A stretch of DNA of 64,000 bases from positions 1-64,000 of the forward strand of contig CADASU010000001.1 of NCBI GenBank assembly GCA_902790675.1, in the 5' to 3' direction. This DNA comes from Oscillospiraceae bacterium (GTDB taxonomy: Bacteria > Bacillota > Clostridia > Oscillospirales > Ruminococcaceae). The notes beneath the pieces were generated by a model that was not told the origin of the DNA, searched no databases, and was given only the letters and a program-made list of their open reading frames with translations. Shown here one piece after another: positions 16,688 through 25,405 of the stretch (positions within the stretch are counted from its first letter, which is position 1; every line of letters starts with the position of its first letter). The position numbers and the translations under genes are program-made.

Positions 16688-17641
16688 TTATTGAAATTTA
16701 AATAACATAGCCGCTCCAATAAGCCCAGCATCATTTTTTAATTTTGCGGAAACAATTTTACAACGATTTTTGGAATTTTTAGCATAATCTTCTTTATCAA
16801 AAATTTCTTTCAAAGGATTTATTAACAATTCTCCAGCTTGGCTAACGCCGCCACCAATACATAAAATCTGTGGCTGAAATATATTAACAATATTAACCAC
16901 TCCAGCGGCAAGATGGGAGATAAATATCTTCCAAGTCTCTATTGCAGCTGGGTCTTTCGAAACAACTGCATCAAACAAAGCTTTTCCACTAATGCTATTT
17001 GTTTTTGTATAATTACTCCAAAGCTTACTATTAGGATACTTATTAATAACTTCTATGGCCGTTTTACGAAGTCCCGTAGCAGAAGCATATGCCTCAAAGC
17101 AGCCATCACGTCCGCAATTACAACGTCTACCGTTTTGCTTAATAACCATATGCCCAAGTTCTGCTCCACTATAGTTAAATCCTCTATAAAGCTTTTTGTT
17201 TAAAATAATTCCTCCACCTATGCCTGTTCCTAAGGTTAAAACAATCATCGTTTCTGAGCCCACACCAGCTCCACAAACAAACTCTCCCAAAGCAGCAGCA
17301 TTGGCATCATTTTCAATATATATATCTTTTCCTATTTTACTCTCTAACATCTGGGCAAGTTTAACATTGTTGTAATTAAAATTACAAGAATATTCAATAA
17401 CTTTTTCTTTAGTATTTACAGTACCAGGAACGCCAATGCCAACACTTTCAACATCATTAATATTAAGACTAGATTTTTTCAAGACCAACTCAATAAGATT
17501 AGCTATATCTGAAACTAAATCCTTAGGCTCTTTAGGTAAATTAGTCTTACAAGAAGTTTTATTTAATATCTTCCCATTTTCATTTACAACTGCAGCCACT
17601 ATATTAGTTCCGCCTAAATCAACTCCAACATAGTATTTCAT
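16688..17641 (-). CDS. ROK-family sugar kinase, probable glucokinase
   Basis: The 317-residue product has the N-terminal phosphate-binding motif VGVDLGGTNI and catalytic END region YIENDANAAALGEF. It also has the ROK zinc motif CNCGRDGCFEAYASATG and a C-terminal ICIGGGVSQAGE. This points to an ATP-dependent hexokinase acting on glucose, although other ROK sugars cannot be excluded. No helix-turn-helix is present, so it is not a ROK repressor. The start at 17641 fits GGGGGA spacing better than the ATG two codons upstream. It may be cotranscribed with nrdR. Confidence 0.88.
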   Translation of the reverse strand: MKYYVGVDLGGTNIVAAVVNENGKILNKTSCKTNLPKEPKDLVSDIANLIELVLKKSSLNINDVESVGIGVPGTVNTKEKVIEYSCNFNYNNVKLAQMLESKIGKDIYIENDANAAALGEFVCGAGVGSETMIVLTLGTGIGGGIILNKKLYRGFNYSGAELGHMVIKQNGRRCNCGRDGCFEAYASATGLRKTAIEVINKYPNSKLWSNYTKTNSISGKALFDAVVSKDPAAIETWKIFISHLAAGVVNIVNIFQPQILCIGGGVSQAGELLINPLKEIFDKEDYAKNSKNRCKIVSAKLKNDAGLIGAAMLFKFQ

Positions 17642-17790
17642 ATACATCCCCCAAGCTTATAATTTTTTCCTAAAATTACCAAATAAATACCCAATATTAT
17701 CTTAAATAAACTGAATTTGTTTTTGTTATTTGTCCAAACTATTTAAAAAGATATGTTTGAAAATCATAAATAGAAAGGGCTAAAACAAAA

Positions 17791-18573
17791 ATGTATTTTA
17801 ATAAAGTTAAGATAAGCGGACTAGACACAGCAAACTTAAAAGTTTTAAATGAAAGAGAAAAAAAAATTCTACTTCAAAAAATAAAAAACAACGATCACTC
17901 CGATAAAGCTAGAGAACAACTAATAAAAGGAAACTTGAAATTGGTTCTAAGCGTTGTTCAACGTTTTGCAACCCGTGGAGAAAATATGGATGATATGTTT
18001 CAAGTAGGTTGCATAGGCCTAATTAAAGCCATCGACCGATTTGACATATCACAAAACGTTCGATTTTCAACATATGCCGTTCCAATGATTCAAGGCGAGC
18101 TTAGAAGATATCTAAGAGACTACTGTAGCGTAAAAGTATCTAGATCACTAAAAGATATAGCTTATAAAGCAATCAAAATTAAAGAAGCTTTTTTAAACAA
18201 AAACAACAGAGAACCAACTTTCGATGAAATTATTGAAGAAATGCAAGAATCAAGCAAAAATGTATTCATGGCACTAGAATCAATAGTAGACCCTGTATCA
18301 TTATACGAGCCAATATATTCCGACTACTCCAACGATACAATATATGTTATGGATCAAATTGGGAGTCAGTCAACAGATAAAAACTGGCTAAACGAAATGC
18401 TAATCAAAACTGCAATATCCAACTTAACCGATCGAGAAAAAAGAATATTATCTCTAAGATTTTTGTCCGGAAAAACACAAGTAGAAGTTGCAGATGAAAT
18501 AGGCATATCTCAAGCACAAGTCAGCAGATTAGAAAAAAACGCACTAAAATCAATAAAATCACAAATTGATTAA
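17791..18573 (+). CDS. sigG: Sporulation sigma factor SigG
   Basis: The 260-residue sigma-70 family protein has the SigG N-terminal signature KVKISGLDTANLKVL, region 2 (QLIKGNLKLVLSVVQRF, DDMFQVGCIGLIKAIDRF, FSTYAVPMIQGELRRYLRD), region 3 and a C-terminal region 4 helix-turn-helix (TQVEVADEIGISQAQVSRLE). SigG directs late forespore transcription, so the organism is probably spore-forming. SigF is close in sequence but lacks this N-terminus and usually follows spoIIAB. The usual spoIIGA-sigE neighbours are absent. The 3' end overlaps convergent aconitase by 4 nt. Confidence 0.92.
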   Translation: MYFNKVKISGLDTANLKVLNEREKKILLQKIKNNDHSDKAREQLIKGNLKLVLSVVQRFATRGENMDDMFQVGCIGLIKAIDRFDISQNVRFSTYAVPMIQGELRRYLRDYCSVKVSRSLKDIAYKAIKIKEAFLNKNNREPTFDEIIEEMQESSKNVFMALESIVDPVSLYEPIYSDYSNDTIYVMDQIGSQSTDKNWLNEMLIKTAISNLTDREKRILSLRFLSGKTQVEVADEIGISQAQVSRLEKNALKSIKSQID

Positions 18574-20501
18574 AATGTATTCTTCAAATAATTCAAAAGT
18601 CCTCCAGCTAAAATGATATCTCTGTCTCTGTCCTCTAAATTATATTCAGTACTAATTTCAATGCCTTTAGTTTTATTAATCAAAACCACTGGTTCATTAT
18701 TTTCAATAGATTTTCTCAAATTCAAAATTTCTAATTTATCGCGTTGATCTATATTAACATAATCATTTTCATTCACAAAAGTTAAAGGCAATATACCAGT
18801 ATTTATTAAATTAGCTTCATGTATTCTTGCAAAACTTTTCGCCAAAACTACTTTAATTCCCAAATACAACGGAACCAAAGCCGCATGTTCACGCGACGAG
18901 CCCTGACCATAATTTATTCCACCAACTATAACTCCATTTTCCACATTCTTTGCTCTCTCAGCAAATGTAGGATCCACCACCTCAAAGCAAAACTTAGACA
19001 AATACGGAATATTTGAACGATATGGCAAAATTTTTGAGCCCGCAGGCATAATATGATCAGTAGTTATATTATCATCAACTTTCAAAACAACCTCTGCATC
19101 GATGCTGTCTGGAAGCTTATTCGCAACAGGAAATGGCTTAATATTAGGCCCTCTAAATATTTCAACTTTTGCCGCATCTTCAACGCTTGCAGGGGACTCT
19201 ATCATATTATCATTAACCATAAATAATTCAGGCGCCTTAAAATTAGGCATATCTTTAAGCTCCGTTGGATTAGAAAGAACACCATTTAATGCTGAATATG
19301 CCGCCACTTCAGGAGAAAGCAAATATATTTGAGCATCTTTCGTTCCACTACGACCGAGAAAATTACGGTTAAAAGTTCTCAAAGAAACACCCTTTGAATT
19401 TGGAGATTGACCCATTCCTATACACGGCCCACAAGCGCTTTCCAAAATTCTAGCTCCTGCGTCAATCATATCAGCAAGCATACCGCTCCTGGCTAACATA
19501 GTTAACACCTGCTTAGATCCTGGTGCTATAGACAAAGATACATTAGGATGCACTTTCTTACCTCTTAATATATGCGCAACTTTCATCATATCTGTTAAAG
19601 ACGAATTAGTGCAGGAACCAATACAAACTTGGTCCACCTTTAAATGACCAACTTCGTCTACAGTTTTAACATTATCTGGAGAATGTGGACAAGCAACCAT
19701 AGGCTCTAGCGAACTCAAATCCACATTAATTACTTCGTCATAAACAGCATCAACATCTGCCAGCAAAGAAATCCAATCTTCTTCTCTTCCTTGAGCCTTT
19801 AAAAATTCATGAGTTACTTCATCAGAAGGGAAAATGGAAGTTGTTGCTCCAAGTTCAGCCCCCATATTTGTTATTGTAGCACGTTCCGGGACAGATAAAG
19901 AGCTTACTCCTTCTCCTCCATACTCAACTATTTTTCCAACGCCACCTTTTACAGTCATTATTTGCAAAACTTTTAATATAATATCTTTTGCACTAACCCA
20001 GGGCTTAAGCGAACCAATTAAATTAATTCTAACCATTTTAGGCATAGTAATATAATATGGTTTACCCGCCATAGCACATGCAACATCAAACCCACCTGCT
20101 CCACAAGCAAGCATTCCTATTCCACCACAAGTTGGAGTATGGCTATCAGAACCAATTAAGGTTTTTCCAGGCTTTCCAAAACGCTCTAAATGAACCTGAT
20201 GACAAATTCCATTTCCTGGCCTTGAAAAATATATCCCATGCTTCTTTGCAACACTTCCTATGTATTTATGATCGTCAGCATTCATAAACCCAGACTGCAA
20301 AGTATTGTGGTCTATATAAGCTACGCTCTTTTCGGTTTTAACTCTATCAACGCCCAATGCTTCAAGCTGCAAATAAGCCATTGTTCCTGTTGCATCTTGA
20401 GTTAATGTTTGGTCTATCTTTAAAGCTATTTTAGCTCCACGTCTCATTTCACCTGAAACAATATGCTCTTTTATGATCTTTTCAGCTATTGTATAACCCA
20501 T
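18570..20501 (-). CDS. acn: Aconitate hydratase
   Basis: The 643-residue enzyme isomerises citrate and isocitrate with a 4Fe-4S cluster. Cluster cysteines lie in CIGSCTNSS and ESACGPCIGMG. GSDSHTPTCGGIGM and the swivel-domain NYGQGSSREHAAL are intact. Length fits the short bacterial type related to mitochondrial and Aquifex aconitases, not the ~900-residue AcnA. The start at 20501 has GGAGAGG 8 nt upstream; an in-frame codon at 20540 is rejected. With the isocitrate dehydrogenase at 60 kb it supplies 2-oxoglutarate. No citrate synthase is in the window. Confidence 0.93.
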   Translation of the reverse strand: MGYTIAEKIIKEHIVSGEMRRGAKIALKIDQTLTQDATGTMAYLQLEALGVDRVKTEKSVAYIDHNTLQSGFMNADDHKYIGSVAKKHGIYFSRPGNGICHQVHLERFGKPGKTLIGSDSHTPTCGGIGMLACGAGGFDVACAMAGKPYYITMPKMVRINLIGSLKPWVSAKDIILKVLQIMTVKGGVGKIVEYGGEGVSSLSVPERATITNMGAELGATTSIFPSDEVTHEFLKAQGREEDWISLLADVDAVYDEVINVDLSSLEPMVACPHSPDNVKTVDEVGHLKVDQVCIGSCTNSSLTDMMKVAHILRGKKVHPNVSLSIAPGSKQVLTMLARSGMLADMIDAGARILESACGPCIGMGQSPNSKGVSLRTFNRNFLGRSGTKDAQIYLLSPEVAAYSALNGVLSNPTELKDMPNFKAPELFMVNDNMIESPASVEDAAKVEIFRGPNIKPFPVANKLPDSIDAEVVLKVDDNITTDHIMPAGSKILPYRSNIPYLSKFCFEVVDPTFAERAKNVENGVIVGGINYGQGSSREHAALVPLYLGIKVVLAKSFARIHEANLINTGILPLTFVNENDYVNIDQRDKLEILNLRKSIENNEPVVLINKTKGIEISTEYNLEDRDRDIILAGGLLNYLKNTF

Positions 20502-20729
20502 GATTAAAACCTCTCCAATCGTAAAAATACTGAATATCATTCTAGCTCAAAAAAACAATTATGTCAAGCCAACCATACCCTATTAATATATTTAAAGCAC
20601 AAATATCACATTTGGATTTGTTATTAAATCTATACTATTCATTATGATTAAAATTTAAGAATATAATAAAACATAGTCTATATATTAAAATTAAGAACCA
20701 TCTTTTAATCAAAATAAAGGCGGTAGATA

Positions 20730-21812
20730 ATGGAACAAATAAATTTAAAAAACAAAAAAAATACTTTAATCTATATTGCTTATTTTTCAACAACAATTTT
20801 AATAATTTTTTTGCTATTGAAGTATATTATTCCATTTTTTATGCCATTTTTAATTGGTGCTTTTATATCAATGATTTTAAAGCCAATATCCACATTAATC
20901 TGCAAAAAAAGTAATATAAGTTGTAAAATTTGTGGCACTTTGGTAGTAATTATAACATATGTATTATTAATATTTTTAATATTTATAATTAGCGGAAAAA
21001 TTATTGAAGCCATACAATCTTTTTATGGTTCATCAAACAGCATATATGAAAACTATATTTTGCCATACATATCTAAATCCAGTGAATTTATAATGACAAT
21101 AGTGTCGCAAATTTTGCCTGATTTAACCAATGAAACAAACGACATAATAAGAGCTATTACAAACGGATTAAACCAAACCGTGTCTACAATATCACATTCA
21201 ATAATAATTTGGATTGCAAAAACTGGAATGAGCATACCCAATTTTTTAATTGGTTTGATGTTTGCAATAATGTCATCAATATTTATTAGTTCAGACTATA
21301 ATAACATAGCTTTAAAAACAACAAAATTATTACCTAAAAGTAAAAGAACATTAATATTTAAAACTAAAATGTATACAATCCAAACAATAATTAAATATGC
21401 TGAGGCATATTTGATATTAATGTTTTTAACATTTATACAGTTAACAATAGGTTTTTTTATAATAGGCATACAAAATCCAATAGGGATAGCAGCTTTAGTA
21501 TCAATTTGTGACGCAATCCCTTTAATTGGCTCAGGAATAATTATTTTACCATGGTGCTTAATACTATTAACTACAGGAAATTTAACACTTGCCTTAGAAC
21601 TAATAATACTATATATAATAGTTGGAATTTTACATAGCTTTCTAGAACCCAAAATTCTAGGAAATCAACTTGGAATACATCCCCTTTTAACGCTAATATC
21701 AGTGTATATAGGCATAAAATTATTCGGCTTTTTAGGAATAATATTTATGCCAATAGCAATTCAGGTCGCACTATCTTTATATAAGTCTAAAAATCAAAAA
21801 AACTTTACATAA
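20730..21812 (+). CDS. ytvI: AI-2E family membrane protein, YtvI-like
   Basis: The 360-residue protein has about eight membrane helices arranged as in the AI-2E/UPF0118 family. There are two N-terminal helices, a polar loop (~residues 90-150), a central pair, and a C-terminal block with FLEPKILGNQLGIHPLLTLIS, the family signature. Clostridial members of this type are often annotated as sporulation integral membrane protein YtvI. The transported substrate is unknown. The start at 20730 is preceded by AAAGGCGG. Single gene; 20502-20729 upstream shows nothing else I can support. Confidence 0.75.
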   Translation: MEQINLKNKKNTLIYIAYFSTTILIIFLLLKYIIPFFMPFLIGAFISMILKPISTLICKKSNISCKICGTLVVIITYVLLIFLIFIISGKIIEAIQSFYGSSNSIYENYILPYISKSSEFIMTIVSQILPDLTNETNDIIRAITNGLNQTVSTISHSIIIWIAKTGMSIPNFLIGLMFAIMSSIFISSDYNNIALKTTKLLPKSKRTLIFKTKMYTIQTIIKYAEAYLILMFLTFIQLTIGFFIIGIQNPIGIAALVSICDAIPLIGSGIIILPWCLILLTTGNLTLALELIILYIIVGILHSFLEPKILGNQLGIHPLLTLISVYIGIKLFGFLGIIFMPIAIQVALSLYKSKNQKNFT

Positions 21813-21854
21813 AAATATTATATTTAATTTGCGTGAATTTGTGTATGTTTTAAC

Positions 21855-21883
21855 TTGACACAGCCAGTTTTATCACGTATAGT
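21855..21883 (+). promoter_or_regulatory. Promoter of secreted protein 1
   Basis: TTGACA (21855-21860), 17 nt, TATAGT (21878-21883): near-consensus. Confidence 0.7.
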
Positions 21884-21933
21884 GTATTGATGTAATATTA
21901 GAAATTTATATTTTATGGAGGTCAATTTTAATT

Positions 21934-22506
21934 ATGAAGGCAAAAAAAATTATTTCTACCATATTATGTATGTTGACAATTTCAGCATCAACTATAATTC
22001 CAGTATCTGCTGCTAAAAGCGCCAATTTAAGCAATATCCAAATTGTTAATAAAGTAAGTCTTTTTAATGCTTCAAGGTTAGAAAAATTAGACTATTATAT
22101 TTATAGGATAGATATTGAGAGCTATAGAACAGATAGCAGGAGCATTATTGTTAGAGATTTGGTGGATTTATATAAAAGATTGGACAACTTAGTGGTGTCA
22201 GATATAGAAATTGCTGACGAATTATTAGCGCCCGCTAACATTTACGACTCAAACTCAATAGGCTCTCAATTAGAAGATCTTTTTTCATGCCTATTTACAA
22301 TTGATTACAACAGCAGTCATGATAACATTAATGAATACGTAAATTCAATATTTAACGATACACATCCGATATTCACTGAAAAAAAGCAACCAAAATTATC
22401 TGAAACACGCGTTGAATTAACCGAGATGCGCGCAAAGTTAATAATAGAAAGTTTAAATGATAGACTAGATCAAATTGATTTTTTCAGCAGAAAAAACAAA
22501 AAATAA
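21934..22506 (+). CDS. Small secreted protein, array member 1
   Basis: The 190-residue product has a Sec signal peptide with a lysine-rich start, hydrophobic core and predicted cleavage after VSAA near residue 27. The mature part is mostly helical and shares a skeleton with members 2 and 3: IVNKV near residue 36, DYYIYRI, then DLVDLYKRLDNLVVSDIEIADEL, and SIGSQLEDLFSCLF. It differs by an extra C-terminal stretch of charged residues. No enzyme motif, lipobox or sortase signal is present. I do not recognise the family. GGAGG lies about 12 nt before the ATG. Confidence 0.8.
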   Translation: MKAKKIISTILCMLTISASTIIPVSAAKSANLSNIQIVNKVSLFNASRLEKLDYYIYRIDIESYRTDSRSIIVRDLVDLYKRLDNLVVSDIEIADELLAPANIYDSNSIGSQLEDLFSCLFTIDYNSSHDNINEYVNSIFNDTHPIFTEKKQPKLSETRVELTEMRAKLIIESLNDRLDQIDFFSRKNKK

Positions 22507-22640
22507 ATTCTATAACTATATGAAATTATTTCACACTACCCTAAATAAATAGTCACAAAAAATTAAGTAAGCAAGATATTTTCATAGAGCACTATTTTCA
22601 AATTTTAAACATATAATATTTGATTAAAAATTAAATACTG

Positions 22641-22730
22641 TATATTTCTTTTGGTATATAAAGTGAACTAACAAGCCATCACTCAACTTATCACAAAAAT
22701 TCTATGGTGTATATAGTAACGAAAAGTACA
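22641..22730 (+). repeat. Structured intergenic element, degenerate copy 1
   Basis: It begins TATATTTCTTT and ends GGTGTATATAGTAACG, as copies 2 and 3 do, but the central hairpin is worn down to AAGTGA with TCACTCAACTT. The 22507-22904 gap holds this element plus the promoter of secreted protein 2. Confidence 0.5.
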
Positions 22731-22821
22731 ATTTATTACCTCACTATTTGCTATATTATATCTTTAATTACAAACAAAAACTTTAAAATTAAAATTTTTA
22801 TTCACAATATGTGGCAAAGTC

Positions 22822-22873
22822 TTGACTTTAAAAAGAAAAACACATAGAATGCCGCTAAGCAATAATATTATTG
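22822..22873 (+). promoter_or_regulatory. Promoter and palindrome of secreted protein 2
   Basis: TTGACT (22822-22827), 17 nt, TAGAAT (22845-22850). A perfect 14-nt palindrome, CAATAATATTATTG (22860-22873), lies near the expected transcription start and could be an operator. A close variant occurs at the same place before secreted protein 3. Confidence 0.6.
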
Positions 22874-22904
22874 TCCTTATTTTTGGGAAGGTTGATTTTA
22901 AATT

Positions 22905-23402
22905 ATGAACATTAAAAAAATTATTTCAATTGGGTTATGTGCTCTTACGCTCTCCACTTCGGCGTCTCTTCCAGCGTTTGCCGCTATAAGTGCAGATCCA
23001 AATAATTCGCAAATTGTTAATAAAGTAGAGCAATTTAACAATACTGCACTTGCAGCGCTGCGTAAATATATTTTTGAAACCAATTATCAATTTGTTAAAG
23101 AGGGCAAAGAAAAAGCTAAGATTGTACATGATTTGATTGTTCTATATCAAAGATTAGACAGGTTGGTAGTATCAAACATAAATGTTGCTAATGAATTGTG
23201 GCCATCTCCTGGTTCTTACAATCTTGGCTCAATAAGTACAAATTTGGGTATGTTAATTTCTTCTTTATATAATGTCAGTCTGAATGGAATCCATCAATGT
23301 TACGATTTCCCTATTTTTTTTATAAAAACCCAAATTATTTCATTAAACTATAGCTTAGACCAGATCGAAGCTTCAAATAATAAAAATAAAGATAAAAAAT
23401 AA
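22905..23402 (+). CDS. Small secreted protein, array member 2
   Basis: The 165-residue product has a signal peptide of about 27 residues (MNIKKIISIGLCAL...PAFAA) identical to that of member 3. The mature part keeps the family skeleton: QIVNKVEQFNN, then DLIVLYQRLDRLVVSNINVANEL and SISTNLGMLISSLYNV. Elsewhere it diverges strongly. It ends in a lysine-rich tail, NKNKDKK. GGAAGG lies upstream of the ATG. Nothing indicates an enzymatic role; an extracellular or wall-associated helical protein is my inference. Confidence 0.8.
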   Translation: MNIKKIISIGLCALTLSTSASLPAFAAISADPNNSQIVNKVEQFNNTALAALRKYIFETNYQFVKEGKEKAKIVHDLIVLYQRLDRLVVSNINVANELWPSPGSYNLGSISTNLGMLISSLYNVSLNGIHQCYDFPIFFIKTQIISLNYSLDQIEASNNKNKDKK

Positions 23403-23459
23403 AGTGTATAATTACATGTTTTCATATTTCAGTTAATACTAATTAATTGAAATAAAACT

Positions 23460-23545
23460 ATATATTTCCTTTTTATAAAGAAGATGAGTGACGCGATATC
23501 GCTCACCTTTTCTCGCATATTTCACGGTATATAACAGCGCCAGGT
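23460..23545 (+). repeat. Structured intergenic element, copy 2
   Basis: TATATTTCCTTT is followed by a hairpin, GAAGATGAGTGA (23480-23491), 7-nt loop, TCGCTCACCTTT (23499-23510), with one mismatch and wobble pairs. CACGGTATATAACAGCGCCAGG follows. There is no T-run after the stem. Confidence 0.65.
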
Positions 23546-23612
23546 GAAAGTTATTTATATTACTACTCACTACACTAAATTTGAATTTTGATTCACAATG
23601 TGTGGCATAGTC

Positions 23613-23641
23613 TTGACTTTAAAAAGAAAAACGTATAAAAT
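23613..23641 (+). promoter_or_regulatory. Promoter of secreted protein 3
   Basis: TTGACT (23613-23618), 17 nt, TAAAAT (23636-23641). The surrounding ~100 bp closely match the region before secreted protein 2, including an AT-rich palindrome after the -10 box. Confidence 0.65.
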
Positions 23642-23695
23642 ACCACTAAACAATAATATTGTTGTGTTTATTTTTATGGAGGTTAATTTTGAACT

Positions 23696-24187
23696 ATGAA
23701 CATTAAAAAAATTATTTCAATTGGGTTATGTGCTCTTACGCTATCCACATCAGCATCTCTTCCAGCGTTTGCAGCCAAAAGTGCAGATCCAAATGATACA
23801 AAAGTTGTTAATACAGTTAAGCAATTTAACAATACAAGCTTGAACGAATTAGATTATTATATTTGGCAAATAGGTCCTCAAAATTGTATTACGAGTGATT
23901 TGATAGCTTTATACAACAAATTAGACAAACTGATAGTTCCGAATATAAACATTGCTAACAATTTGATTACCCGTTTTAACCAATATAACGCTAATTCCAT
24001 AGGTTCACAGCTCGATTTGTTATTTGCATACCTGTATCAAATAGATACAAATTTAAAACGTATTAATGTTAATAAACTAGAAAGCAGCAAAATATTAGCT
24101 GCTGAAAAAAACGCAAGAACAATAATATCTACGCTAAATCCTCAAATAGATCTTATTGAGTATTACTATAAGGATTTTAACAAATAG
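23696..24187 (+). CDS. Small secreted protein, array member 3
   Basis: The 163-residue product has the same signal peptide as member 2, near-identical even at the DNA level. The mature domain starts KSADPNDTKVVNTVKQFNNTS and retains DLIALYNKLDKLIVPNINIAN and SIGSQLDLLFAYLYQID. Its core is more like member 1 than member 2 (LDYYI, YNANSIGSQL), so domains may have been shuffled or gene-converted. No catalytic motif is visible. GGAGG lies 13 nt before the ATG, a long spacing. Confidence 0.8.
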   Translation: MNIKKIISIGLCALTLSTSASLPAFAAKSADPNDTKVVNTVKQFNNTSLNELDYYIWQIGPQNCITSDLIALYNKLDKLIVPNINIANNLITRFNQYNANSIGSQLDLLFAYLYQIDTNLKRINVNKLESSKILAAEKNARTIISTLNPQIDLIEYYYKDFNK

Positions 24188-24299
24188 CTTGTGAGTAAAA
24201 AAGTGAATAATAGCTAATATTAATGTAAAAGTTAACATATTAAGTAAAAAAGTTTTCATAATATTTTTTAAATGTGCAAAATTTTATTAAAATAAAACT

Positions 24300-24395
24300 A
24301 TATATTTCTTTCTACAGAGAAGGTGAGTGACGCGCTATCACTCACCTTCTCTCACAGATTCTGTGGTATATATAGCAACGCCAGGCGGAATTTTA
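24300..24395 (+). repeat. Structured intergenic element, copy 3 (best conserved)
   Basis: A perfect 14-bp stem, GAGAAGGTGAGTGA (24317-24330) with TCACTCACCTTCTC (24338-24351), has a 7-nt loop CGCGCTA. A small CACAG/CTGTG hairpin follows, then GGTATATATAGCAACGCCAGG. No poly-T follows. No secreted-protein gene comes after this copy. The 24188-24692 gap also holds two further inverted repeats and a promoter. Confidence 0.75.
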
Positions 24396-24412
24396 TTATA
24401 TGGCTATTCACG

Positions 24413-24446
24413 GCACTATATTCTATGTTATAATAAAATATAGTGC
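24413..24446 (+). repeat. 10-bp inverted repeat
   Basis: GCACTATATT (24413-24422) pairs with AATATAGTGC (24437-24446) across a 14-nt loop. No T-run follows; role unknown. Confidence 0.5.
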
Positions 24447-24547
24447 ACCATATTTCTCGATCCGGCGGAAATCGTTGCTAAAAATATAATATGCTATTAA
24501 TTACAAATATGCGACAAAGTTCATTAATAAAATATGAAACAATAGTA

Positions 24548-24592
24548 AACAAGCAAAACACACAAAATTACAAGATGTGTGTTTTGCTTGTT
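24548..24592 (+). repeat. 17-bp perfect inverted repeat
   Basis: AACAAGCAAAACACACA (24548-24564) is perfectly complementary to 24576-24592 with an 11-nt loop. It abuts the promoter of the next gene, so it could be a terminator for the array upstream or an operator. No poly-T tail. Confidence 0.65.
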
Positions 24593-24619
24593 GCACAATT
24601 GCTTCGTTTAAAGTATACT
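24591..24619 (+). promoter_or_regulatory. Promoter of Fe-S scaffold / GGGtGRT operon
   Basis: TTGCAC (24591-24596), 17 nt, TATACT (24614-24619). Confidence 0.65.
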
Positions 24620-24692
24620 TATATGTGTGTTTTTTTGAAAAATTGTCTTGAATTCAAAAATACAAGTTGCTAAAATTGAAAGGAGTTTATAT

Positions 24693-25382
24693 ATGAATTA
24701 CTCACATGAAGTAGAAAATATGTGTGTTGTTAAAAAAGGCCCTAACCACGGTCCTGCACCGATTCCGGAAGAAGGAAAATGGGTTAAAGCTTATCAAATC
24801 TCAGATATATCTGGCTTATCTCATGGCATAGGTTGGTGTGCTCCACAACAAGGTGGCTGCAAATTAACTTTAAACGTAAAAGATGGAATAATTGAGGAAG
24901 CATTAGTTGAAACTATAGGCTGTTCGGGAATGACCCACTCTGCAGCTATGGCAGGAGAAATTCTCCCTGGGAAAACCTTACTTGAAGCCCTAAACACTGA
25001 TTTGGTTTGCGACGCTATTAACGTAGCAATGCGTGAGATATTTAAACAGTTAGTATACGGTAGAACTCAAACTGCTTTTTCAGAAGGTGGTTTACCAATA
25101 GGCGCTGCTTTAGAGGATCTTGGAAAAGGTCTTAGATCACAAGTAGGAACAATTTTTGGAACAAAAGCTAAAGGCGTTAGATATCTAGAAATGGCTGAAG
25201 GATATATATTAAGCGTGGGATTAAAAGACGATCAACCAATTGGATATAAATTTGTTCGTGTCGGAAAAATGTTAGAAGATATTCGAAATGGCATAGATCC
25301 AAAGCAAGCATATGAGCAGAACATTTCAACATATGGTCGTTACGATGAAGCGGAAAAATATATAGATCCGCGCAATCAATAA
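24693..25382 (+). CDS. Iron-sulfur cluster assembly scaffold-like protein
   Basis: The 229-residue protein resembles the NifU/IscU-like scaffold proteins paired with GGGtGRT proteins in Clostridia. Cysteines lie in GWCAPQQGGCKLTLNV and in ETIGCSGMTHSAAMAGE, the latter resembling the IscU-type ligand loop. The start at 24693 follows AAAGGAG; an in-frame codon at 24648 is unsupported. Fe-S binding is inferred from family and cysteine placement. It lies 23 nt before the GGGtGRT gene behind a single promoter, so the two form an operon. Confidence 0.8.
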   Translation: MNYSHEVENMCVVKKGPNHGPAPIPEEGKWVKAYQISDISGLSHGIGWCAPQQGGCKLTLNVKDGIIEEALVETIGCSGMTHSAAMAGEILPGKTLLEALNTDLVCDAINVAMREIFKQLVYGRTQTAFSEGGLPIGAALEDLGKGLRSQVGTIFGTKAKGVRYLEMAEGYILSVGLKDDQPIGYKFVRVGKMLEDIRNGIDPKQAYEQNISTYGRYDEAEKYIDPRNQ

Positions 25383-25405
25383 TTAAGAAGGAGGATCTTA
25401 TAGTT

